Source of the DNA: Flavobacteriales bacterium
Lineage (GTDB): Bacteria > Bacteroidota > Bacteroidia > Flavobacteriales > Flavobacteriaceae
Assembly (NCBI GenBank): GCA_026983815.1
Contig: JALSTJ010000430.1
Span: 1-6,799 of the forward strand
Direction of reading: 5' to 3'
DNA length: 6,799 bases
The notes beneath the pieces are model-generated. The model worked only from the letters and a program-made list of their open reading frames with translations. It did not search any database and had not been told where the DNA came from. The translations under genes and the position numbers were made by a program. Below are positions 1-5,196 of the stretch, piece after piece (position 1 is the stretch's first letter; every line of letters starts with the position of its first letter).

Positions 1-522
1 AAAAAAAGAAGAAAAGGATACAAAAAGAAAAACGGTCATCGTCAGTATCTTACTGAAATTATTGTAGAAGATATTGTAGCCAAAGGTTTTAAAGGCAGAG
101 AAGCAAAAGAATCCAAAAAACCGGCAGCTAAAAAAACGACTAAAAAGACGACCAAAAAAGTTGTAAAAAAAGAAGCGGTTGAAGAAGTTCAAAAAGTAGC
201 GGAGGTAAAAAAAGAAGTCGCTAAAAAAGCGCCGGCTAAGAAAACAACCGCCAAAAAAACAGCAAAAGGAGATGACTTGAAAAAGATTGAAGGTATCGGA
301 CCTAAAATTGCTTCAATTCTTACGGAAGCAGGTTATGAAACTTTTGCAAAATTGGCAAAAGCCGATCCCGAAAAAATCCGTGAGATTTTGTTGGAAAAAG
401 GCGGTAAGCGTTATACTATGCACGATCCGACCACTTGGCCCAAACAAGCCGAATTGGCAGCCGAAGGCAAGTGGGATGAATTGAAAAAATGGCAAGACGA
501 ATTGGACGGAGGACGTTCATAA
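1..522 (+). CDS. rplU: 50S ribosomal protein bL21, 3' part, with C-terminal helix-hairpin-helix extension
   Basis: The reading frame is open from the first base and lacks its start, so only the last 173 residues are seen. Residues 1-29 (KKRRKGYKKKNGHRQYLTEI and on) match the basic C-terminal end of bL21, a 23S rRNA-binding protein of the large subunit. Ordinary bL21 is about 100 residues and stops near here. This one continues with a Lys/Ala/Thr-rich, low-complexity linker (about residues 31-91). A compact domain from about residue 93 to the end follows, starting with a helix-hairpin-helix motif (IEGIGPKIASIL, residues 96-107) and containing TWPKQAELAAEGKWDELKKW. From memory, such HhH tails occur on L21 of other Bacteroidota and on some other bacterial proteins; their role is unknown to me, and binding to rRNA or DNA is inference. 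TTG at 277 is an internal Leu codon, not a separate gene start. The stop is TAA, 39 bases before rpmA, consistent with the usual rplU-rpmA operon. Confidence 0.93.
   Translation, partial: KKRRKGYKKKNGHRQYLTEIIVEDIVAKGFKGREAKESKKPAAKKTTKKTTKKVVKKEAVEEVQKVAEVKKEVAKKAPAKKTTAKKTAKGDDLKKIEGIGPKIASILTEAGYETFAKLAKADPEKIREILLEKGGKRYTMHDPTTWPKQAELAAEGKWDELKKWQDELDGGRS
130..177 (+). repeat. 12-base tandem repeat coding KKTT-type tetrads in the L21 linker
   Basis: Four in-frame 12-base units beginning at 130, 142, 154 and 166 read KKTT, KKTT, KKVV and KKEA. The first two are near identical at DNA level (aaaaaaacgact, aaaaagacgacc); the later ones keep the poly-A half and vary the rest. This looks like expansion of a lysine-rich spacer between the ribosomal core and the HhH domain. 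Confidence 0.7.
220..264 (+). repeat. 15-base degenerate repeat coding AKKxx pentads in the L21 linker
   Basis: Three in-frame 15-base units at 220, 235 and 250 encode AKKAP, AKKTT and AKKTA. They resemble the Ala-Lys repeats of histone H1-like tails. They lie directly before the helix-hairpin-helix domain and have a different period from the KKTT units upstream. Confidence 0.6.
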
Positions 523-531
523 ATAATTAAT

Positions 532-539
532 TATCTTTG
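532..539 (+). promoter_or_regulatory. Possible Bacteroidetes -7 box upstream of rpmA
   Basis: TATCTTTG fits the TAnnTTTG -7 element of Bacteroidetes primary-sigma promoters and sits 22 bases before the rpmA ATG. I see no TTG at 17-23 bases upstream: the nearest is at 502-504, 27 bases away. It may therefore be only a weak internal promoter inside the rplU-rpmA operon. The downstream flank TTTGTAACAA is repeated at the promoter before the ZIP gene (916-925). Confidence 0.4.
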
Positions 540-561
540 TAACAAATAAATATTTAATATT

Positions 562-825
562 ATGGCTCATAAGAAAGGTGTAGGTAGTTCCAAGAACGGT
601 AGAGAATCCGAAAGTAAACGATTAGGTGTTAAAATTTTCGGTGGACAAACTGCAATTGCAGGAAACATTATCGTTAGACAAAGAGGAACAAAACATCATC
701 CCGGAAAAAATACTTTTATGGGAAAAGACCACACAATTCACGCCGCTATCGACGGAATTGTGAAATTTGAAAAGAAAAAAGGAGGAAAATCTTATATCTC
801 GGTAATACCCCAAACCGAAGCATAA
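562..825 (+). CDS. rpmA: 50S ribosomal protein bL27
   Basis: The 87-residue product has the normal length for bL27, a large-subunit protein whose flexible N-terminus reaches towards the peptidyl transferase centre. Diagnostic segments are the N-terminal MAHKKGVGSSKNGRESESKR (1-20), LGVKIFGGQ (21-29), and the RQRGTKHHPGKN signature (39-50). The N-terminus begins directly with MAHKKG, so it lacks the cleavable extension found on the Firmicutes protein. The ATG is 39 bases after the rplU stop; the leader is AT-rich with no Shine-Dalgarno sequence. The usual partner rplU lies immediately upstream, and two hairpins follow the stop, so the ribosomal unit seems to end here. Confidence 0.98.
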   Translation: MAHKKGVGSSKNGRESESKRLGVKIFGGQTAIAGNIIVRQRGTKHHPGKNTFMGKDHTIHAAIDGIVKFEKKKGGKSYISVIPQTEA

Positions 826-836
826 GACAATATTCC

Positions 837-854
837 AACTTTATAAAGTTTTTT
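837..854 (+). terminator. Small palindromic hairpin with T run after rpmA
   Basis: AACTTTATAAAGTT (837-850) is a perfect 14-base palindrome that can fold as a 5-bp stem with a TATA loop, followed by TTTT. It is AT-only apart from one C/G pair, so it is a weak terminator at best. It lies 11 bases after the rpmA stop and directly upstream of a stronger hairpin. Confidence 0.4.
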
Positions 855-886
855 AAGTCGTTCGTTGTTTCAGCGGACGACTTTTT
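855..886 (+). terminator. Intrinsic terminator of the rplU-rpmA operon
   Basis: AAGTCGTTCG (855-864) pairs with CGGACGACTT (874-883) in a 10-bp stem that includes one G-U pair, with a 9-base loop. A five-T run (882-886) closes it. It falls 29 bases after the rpmA stop and before the next promoter-like box, as expected for the end of the ribosomal transcript. Confidence 0.75.
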
Positions 887-919
887 GATTTAAAAAAACA
901 CATTTTTTTCGTATATTTG
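884..919 (+). promoter_or_regulatory. Promoter-like sequence for the ZIP/folK-dNK unit
   Basis: TATATTTG (912-919) matches the Bacteroidetes -7 box TAnnTTTG, and TTTG at 884-887 could be the -33 element. The spacing is 24 bases, slightly over the usual 17-23. The box lies 24 bases before the ZIP ATG. The same ten bases CGTATATTTG recur in the frr promoter at 2821-2830. The -33 candidate overlaps the T run of the preceding terminator. Confidence 0.6.
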
Positions 920-943
920 TAACAATCCATTTCTTACTAAACC

Positions 944-1621
944 ATGATATACTTAGCACTTTTTTTGGTAGTGATTACCGGAGGTTTTATTGCCTATTAT
1001 ATCCGGGATCTCAAAAAGGATTATCTGAATTTTTTATTGAGTTTTAGTGGTGCTTATTTGTTGTCTATAATTATTTTTCACATTTTACCCGATGTTTATG
1101 AATATTCTGATAAAAAAATAATAGGTGTTTTTATTCTTTCCGGAATTTTATTTCAATTGTTTTTGGAAGTTTTTTCTCATGGCGCTGAACATGGTCACCA
1201 ACATGCTTTTGGTAACAAAACTCCGTGGATTGTTTTACTCAGTTTAAGCATTCATGCTTTCACCGAAGGATTACCCATACATACAGGAGAACATATCAAC
1301 CAATCCTATTTCTATGGAATATTGATCCATAAATTGCCTATATCTATTATTCTAACAAGTTTGATGATTACATCCGGTTATTCACTAAAAAAAATTCTAT
1401 TGATTTTGATGTTTTTTGCGTCCATGACACCACTTGCTGCTTATTTGGGAGGATATTTGCAAATTATACAGCAATATTCTGTTTTTATCAATGCTTTTGT
1501 AGCCGGCGTTTTGACGCATGTAGGAACAACCATTTTATTTGAAAATGATCATTCACATCAATTCAAAATCAAAAAATTTGTAGTTATAATTTTGGCAATG
1601 CTATTGGCTTATTCTGCTTGA
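944..1621 (+). CDS. ZIP-family divalent metal transporter
   Basis: The 225-residue product has about eight hydrophobic segments (near 1-20, 28-48, 58-77, 94-112, 122-143, 147-169, 176-199, 208-225), the topology of ZIP transporters, which move Zn2+, Fe2+ or similar ions into the cytoplasm. Motifs: HILPD (46-50) in TM2; a His-rich stretch HGAEHGHQH (79-87), as often found between TM3 and TM4; and HAFTEG (104-109) in TM4, the metal-binding Hx3EG signature. In TM5 the sequence is HKLPI (129-133), whereas many ZIPs have an acidic or His residue at the last position. ENDHSH (200-205) follows TM7. The metal cannot be told from sequence. The start is the first ATG after a -7 box, with no Shine-Dalgarno. 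The stop is 4 bases before the folK-dNK ATG, so the two are probably co-transcribed, although no functional tie is evident. No metal-responsive operator was recognised. Confidence 0.85.
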   Translation: MIYLALFLVVITGGFIAYYIRDLKKDYLNFLLSFSGAYLLSIIIFHILPDVYEYSDKKIIGVFILSGILFQLFLEVFSHGAEHGHQHAFGNKTPWIVLLSLSIHAFTEGLPIHTGEHINQSYFYGILIHKLPISIILTSLMITSGYSLKKILLILMFFASMTPLAAYLGGYLQIIQQYSVFINAFVAGVLTHVGTTILFENDHSHQFKIKKFVVIILAMLLAYSA

Positions 1622-1625
1622 TTTT

Positions 1626-2786
1626 ATGAAAGTAAAACGATTGATATTAGGTCTGGGAACCAATTTGGGAGACAAGAAAAAAAACTTGGAAAAAGCCCTT
1701 GAATTATTGTCGAGAAAATTAGGAAAAATTCAAAAAATTTCATCCGTTTACAAATCTCCTGCTATGGATTTTGATGGAAATGATTTTTGGAACATCACAG
1801 TCGAGATAGAAACAAATTTATCTGCTCAAGAGGTTCTAGAAATAACCCAACAAATAGAAAAATTATGCGGAAGAAAAAATAAGAGTATCGATCAAGCTTA
1901 TCAAAACCGCAAAATGGATATTGATATTTTATATTTTGATAAACAAGTTATCAATAATAAAAATTTACAAATTCCACATCCACAAATTCAGAAGCGCAAC
2001 TTTGTATTATATCCTTTAAAAGAAATTTATCCCGATTTTTTTCATCCGGTTTTAAAAAAAAATCATCAGGAATTAGTATCTTTATCGCCCGATAAAAACA
2101 AACCTGAAATAATTGATATTACATTGAACATTCAAACGCAAATACCATATAATTTTATAGCAATCGAAGGAAATATCGGTGCAGGAAAAACAACCTTCAC
2201 CAAACAATTTGCTAAAGATTTTAATTCAAAATTGGTTCTGGAACGCTTTGAAGAAAATGCTTTTTTACCCAAATTTTATCAAGATCCCAAACGCTACGCT
2301 TTTCCTTTGGAAATGTCTTTTTTAGCTGACCGATATCAGCAACTTTCAGATGATTTGGCTCAATTTGATTTGTTCAAAACTTCAGTAATTTCAGATTATT
2401 ATGTGTTCAAATCACTCATTTTTTCCAAAGTAACACTTTCGGATGAAGAGTATGCTTTATATAAAAAAATATTTAATTTTATGTATAAAGACATTCCCAA
2501 ACCCGATTTGTATATTTACTTATACCAAAATGTAGAACGATTGTTGCAAAACATAAAAAAACGCGGAAGAAGCTATGAACAATCTATTAAAGCCGATTAT
2601 CTGGAACAAATCCACGAAGGATATATGAATTTTATCAAAACACAAAAAGATTTGAATATTTTGATATTGGATATCAGTCATATAGATTTTGTAAAAGAAC
2701 CCAAATATTATGAGAAAATGCTCGATGCTATATTCAAACATCAAACCACAAAAAATAAAATGGAAATATTGAAAATAGAAGAGTAA
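1626..2786 (+). CDS. folK: Fusion of FolK (HPPK) and a deoxynucleoside kinase
   Basis: This 386-residue protein has two enzyme domains. Residues 1 to about 160 are HPPK, which transfers pyrophosphate from ATP to 6-hydroxymethyl-dihydropterin in folate synthesis. Evidence: LGLGTNLGD (8-16), YKSPA (42-46), and RKMDIDILYFD (95-105), whose D98 and D100 align with the Mg-binding Asp pair and R95 with the conserved Arg of E. coli FolK. IPHPQIQKRNFVLYPLKEI (116-134) also matches. Residues about 176-370 match the dCK/dGK deoxynucleoside kinase family: P-loop GNIGAGKTT (182-190), LERFEENAFLPKFYQDPKRY (205-224), and LID segment KKRGRSYEQ (311-319). It would phosphorylate a deoxynucleoside with ATP for salvage; the substrate is unknown. 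The usual D/E-R-S motif seems to be replaced by SDYYVFK (256-262), and the usual Gln after FPL is Glu229. The reading frame is continuous with no sign of a frameshift. It starts 4 bases after the ZIP gene. The symbol applies to the first domain only. Confidence 0.92.
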   Translation: MKVKRLILGLGTNLGDKKKNLEKALELLSRKLGKIQKISSVYKSPAMDFDGNDFWNITVEIETNLSAQEVLEITQQIEKLCGRKNKSIDQAYQNRKMDIDILYFDKQVINNKNLQIPHPQIQKRNFVLYPLKEIYPDFFHPVLKKNHQELVSLSPDKNKPEIIDITLNIQTQIPYNFIAIEGNIGAGKTTFTKQFAKDFNSKLVLERFEENAFLPKFYQDPKRYAFPLEMSFLADRYQQLSDDLAQFDLFKTSVISDYYVFKSLIFSKVTLSDEEYALYKKIFNFMYKDIPKPDLYIYLYQNVERLLQNIKKRGRSYEQSIKADYLEQIHEGYMNFIKTQKDLNILILDISHIDFVKEPKYYEKMLDAIFKHQTTKNKMEILKIEE

Positions 2787-2799
2787 AAGTATTGCTAAT

Positions 2800-2830
2800 T
2801 TTGAAATTTATTTAAAAAAACGTATATTTG
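2800..2830 (+). promoter_or_regulatory. Bacteroidetes-type promoter for frr-recA
   Basis: TTTG (2800-2803), a 19-base spacer and TATATTTG (2823-2830) fit the Bacteroidetes primary-sigma consensus TTTG-N19-TAnnTTTG exactly. It lies 13 bases after the folK-dNK stop and 25 bases before the chosen frr ATG. It is the best promoter in the window and would serve frr and the closely spaced recA. I see no LexA-like palindrome around it. Confidence 0.75.
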
Positions 2831-2855
2831 AAAATATCATAAAATCTTGATAATT

Positions 2856-3422
2856 ATGAATGAAGAATTGAAATTTATTTATGAGGAAGCCGAAGAGCAC
2901 ATGAAAAAAAGTATTGCTCATTTGGAACATGAACTCAAAAGCATAAGAGCAGGAAAAGCTTCACCACAAATGCTTTCCACAGTTATGGTTGATTATTACG
3001 GAACGCCGACCCCACTTTCACAAGTAGCCAATGTAAATGTGCAAGATGCCCGTACTTTGACCGTTCAGCCCTGGGAAAAAAATATGTTGCAGGTTATTGA
3101 AAAAGAAATTATCAATGCCAATTTGGGATTTAACCCGATGAATAACGGTGAAAAAATCATCATAAATATTCCGGTTTTGACCGAAGAGAGACGAAAAGAA
3201 TTGGTAAAAAAAGCTAGAGAGGAAGCCGAAGTCGCCAGAGTCAGTATTCGTAATATCAGAAAAGATGCCAATAATGACATCAAAAAATTAGAAAAAGACA
3301 AAGAAATTTCCGAAGACCAATCCAAGATAGCTCATGATAAAATCCAAGAATTGACAGATAAATATATAAAAGAAGTGGATAAATATTTAGATAAAAAAGA
3401 AGCCGATATCATGACGGTTTAA
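2856..3422 (+). CDS. frr: Ribosome recycling factor
   Basis: With EF-G, RRF splits post-termination ribosomes in the cytoplasm so that subunits can be reused. The 188-residue product is close to the 185 of E. coli. Domain I, the three-helix bundle, comprises about residues 1-28 and 107-188; domain II lies between (LKSIRAGKASPQML at 27-40, VDYYGTPTPLSQVANV at 45-60, then DARTLTVQPW at 64-73). SIRNIRKDANN (130-140) carries the conserved Arg pair R132/R135 that corresponds to R129/R132 of E. coli. I chose ATG at 2856 over the in-frame TTG at 2847: the family starts at this point, and the promoter box ends at 2830, which would leave almost no leader for the TTG. No Shine-Dalgarno is present. recA follows 20 bases after the stop. 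In many bacteria frr follows pyrH, which is not the case here. Confidence 0.97.
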   Translation: MNEELKFIYEEAEEHMKKSIAHLEHELKSIRAGKASPQMLSTVMVDYYGTPTPLSQVANVNVQDARTLTVQPWEKNMLQVIEKEIINANLGFNPMNNGEKIIINIPVLTEERRKELVKKAREEAEVARVSIRNIRKDANNDIKKLEKDKEISEDQSKIAHDKIQELTDKYIKEVDKYLDKKEADIMTV

Positions 3423-3442
3423 ATAAAAAAAATAATACGATA

Positions 3443-4474
3443 ATGGCAAAAAAAGATACAGACAAAAAAACAAAATCCGAAATGGATGCCAAGCGTAAAG
3501 CTTTGGAATTGACTTTGAGTAAACTGGAAAAAACCTACGGCAAAGGCACCGTCATGACTTTGGGATCCGAACCCATTGAAGAGACTGATGCAATCCCAAC
3601 AGGTTCATTAGGTTTGGATATTGCTATGGGAATTGGTGGATATCCCAGAGGAAGAGTGATTGAAATTTACGGACCTGAATCATCAGGAAAAACCACACTG
3701 GCTTTGCATGCTATTGCAGAAGCACAAAAAAAAGGTGGAATAGCTGCTTTTATTGATGCGGAACATGCCTTTGACAGATTTTATGCTGAAAATTTAGGGG
3801 TCGATTTGGAAAATCTTATCATCTCGCAACCTGATTATGGAGAACAAGCTTTGGAAATTGTGGACAATTTGATACGCTCAGGCGCTGTTGATATTATTGT
3901 TGTAGATTCTGTTGCCGCCTTAACCCCAAAAAGTGAAATTGAAGGAGAAATGGGGGACTCTAAAATGGGCTTACATGCCCGTTTAATGTCTCAAGCTTTG
4001 CGTAAATTGACTTCTACCATTTCCAAAACCAATTCAACAGTTATTTTTATTAACCAATTGCGAGATAAAATCGGAGTAGTATTTGGCAACCCCGAGACTA
4101 CAACCGGAGGAAATGCCCTGAAATTTTACGCATCGGCGCGCTTGGATGTCAGACGTTCTACACAAATCAAAGATTCGCAAGGAAATGTTATGGGTAATAA
4201 AACCAAAGTAAAAGTTGTAAAAAACAAAGTGGCTCCACCCTTTAAAACCGCAGAGTTTGATATTATGTATGGCGAAGGTATTTCAAAAGTTGGAGAAATA
4301 TTGGATTTGGCAGTAGAGTATGATATAGTCAAAAAAAGCGGATCATGGTTTAGCTATGGCGATACCAAACTGGGACAAGGAAGAGATGCCGTAAAAAATC
4401 TAATTGCCGATAATCCCGAACTTATGGAAGAGTTGGAAAACAAAATCAAAGAATATCTCAAAGAAAAAAAATAA
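3443..4474 (+). CDS. recA: RecA recombinase
   Basis: RecA forms ATP-dependent filaments on single-stranded DNA for strand exchange and repair. The 343-residue protein aligns throughout with E. coli RecA: Walker A GPESSGKT (77-84), AFIDAEHAFD (102-111), VVDSVAALTP (153-162), loop L1 region EIEGEMGDSKMGLHAR (165-180), FINQLRDKIGVVFG (202-215), loop L2 region FGNPETTTGGNALKFYA (214-230), and the C-terminal lobe with YGEGISKVGEILDLAV (276-291). The N-terminus has a Lys-rich stretch (3-18). The C-terminus ends in KIKEYLKEKK, so the acidic tail that modulates the E. coli enzyme is missing. ATG follows AT-rich DNA without Shine-Dalgarno. The 20-base gap to frr holds no promoter, so it is probably transcribed with frr. 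A strong terminator begins 3 bases after the stop. Confidence 0.98.
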   Translation: MAKKDTDKKTKSEMDAKRKALELTLSKLEKTYGKGTVMTLGSEPIEETDAIPTGSLGLDIAMGIGGYPRGRVIEIYGPESSGKTTLALHAIAEAQKKGGIAAFIDAEHAFDRFYAENLGVDLENLIISQPDYGEQALEIVDNLIRSGAVDIIVVDSVAALTPKSEIEGEMGDSKMGLHARLMSQALRKLTSTISKTNSTVIFINQLRDKIGVVFGNPETTTGGNALKFYASARLDVRRSTQIKDSQGNVMGNKTKVKVVKNKVAPPFKTAEFDIMYGEGISKVGEILDLAVEYDIVKKSGSWFSYGDTKLGQGRDAVKNLIADNPELMEELENKIKEYLKEKK

Positions 4475-4476
4475 TT

Positions 4477-4505
4477 TAAAGGGGCTTTGCCCCTTTATTT
4501 GTTTT
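4477..4505 (+). terminator. Strong intrinsic terminator after recA
   Basis: TAAAGGGGC (4477-4485), loop TTT, and GCCCCTTTA (4489-4497) form a perfect 9-bp stem with a five-GC-pair core, conspicuous in this AT-rich DNA. TTTGTTTT follows (4498-4505). It starts 3 bases after the recA stop and its T-rich tail reaches to within 2 bases of the comF-like ATG. Confidence 0.88.
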
Positions 4506-4506
4506 C

Positions 4507-5196
4507 ATGAAAAAATTATTATCAAATTTATCTCAGTTATTTTTTCCTAAAACTTGTTTGGCATGTAAAAATATTTTAACTGACGACGAACAATCGATTT
4601 GTCATCATTGCCTTTCTGAGCTTCCCTATACACATTTTCTTATCGGCACTAACAATCTGATGTATCAAAAATTGTCTCCTTATATAAATATTGAAGGAGC
4701 TTATTCATTAGTATATTTTAGGAAAAGAGGGAACATACAAGAAATTTTGCATCAACTCAAATACAAAAATCATCAAGAGATAGGAGAATTATTTGGAAAA
4801 ATAATGGCTGAAAGAATTAATGAAAATAAAGAATATCCCCAATTTGATTTTATCATTCCGATACCTTTACATCCCAAGAAATATAAAAAACGCGGATACA
4901 ATCAATTAACTTTTTTATGTAAAACTTTGGCGGACAAACTCAATTGTAGTTGTGAGGAAAATCTATTAATCAAAGTTAAACATAATAAATCTCAAACGCA
5001 TAAAAATATGCAAGAAAGAAAAGAAAATGTACAGGGAATTTTCCAATTGAAACAACCGGAAAAATTTTCGGGGAAACATTTTTTATTGATTGATGACGTT
5101 ATGACCACAGGAGCTACTTTGGAATCTGCTGCCAAAGAATTGTTAAAAATAAACGAAGCCAAACTAAGTATAGCAACTTTAGCAATGGTAGAATGA
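4507..5196 (+). CDS. ComF-family phosphoribosyltransferase-like protein
   Basis: The 229-residue protein has the ComF/GntX layout. An N-terminal zinc-finger-like segment has Cys pairs CLAC (17-20) and CHHC (32-35). A middle portion follows with LHQLKYKNHQEIGELFGKIM (81-100), then a type I phosphoribosyltransferase fold with IPIPLHPKKYKKRGYNQ (117-133). The PRPP-binding loop is LLIDDVMTTGATLES (193-207). ComF is needed for DNA uptake in naturally competent bacteria; homologues also occur in species not known to be competent, so the role here is open. No competence genes lie nearby. The ATG is 9 bases after the recA terminator stem, and no clear promoter or Shine-Dalgarno fits between. Expression may rely on read-through or on a promoter inside recA. 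Its TGA ends exactly where the opposing CBS gene's stop codon begins. Confidence 0.9.
   Translation: MKKLLSNLSQLFFPKTCLACKNILTDDEQSICHHCLSELPYTHFLIGTNNLMYQKLSPYINIEGAYSLVYFRKRGNIQEILHQLKYKNHQEIGELFGKIMAERINENKEYPQFDFIIPIPLHPKKYKKRGYNQLTFLCKTLADKLNCSCEENLLIKVKHNKSQTHKNMQERKENVQGIFQLKQPEKFSGKHFLLIDDVMTTGATLESAAKELLKINEAKLSIATLAMVE

Noticed and set aside
130..264. CRISPR-like or regulatory repeat array
   Set aside because: The repeats are short, in frame, have no unique spacers and encode a coherent Lys/Ala linker.
287..484. Second plus-strand frame overlapping the L21 tail
   Set aside because: It overlaps the supported L21 HhH frame and its composition looks like an off-frame translation.
277..522. 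Separate 81-residue HhH protein starting at TTG 277
   Set aside because: The frame is continuous from base 1 with recognisable L21 residues, and 277 is an internal Leu codon with no promoter or start context.
2520..2744. Minus-strand open frame within the kinase domain, and similar ones at 313-495, 622-813, 3065-3325 and 4126-4332
   Set aside because: Each lies wholly within a well-supported gene on the other strand and resembles no known protein; they are reading-frame shadows.
2847..2855. TTG start for frr adding three residues
   Set aside because: The ATG at 2856 fits the family start and leaves a reasonable leader after the promoter ending at 2830.
4494..4506. -7 box for the comF-like gene at TTTATTTG
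   Set aside because: It has TATTTG, missing the two-base spacing of TAnnTTTG, and overlaps the terminator arm.
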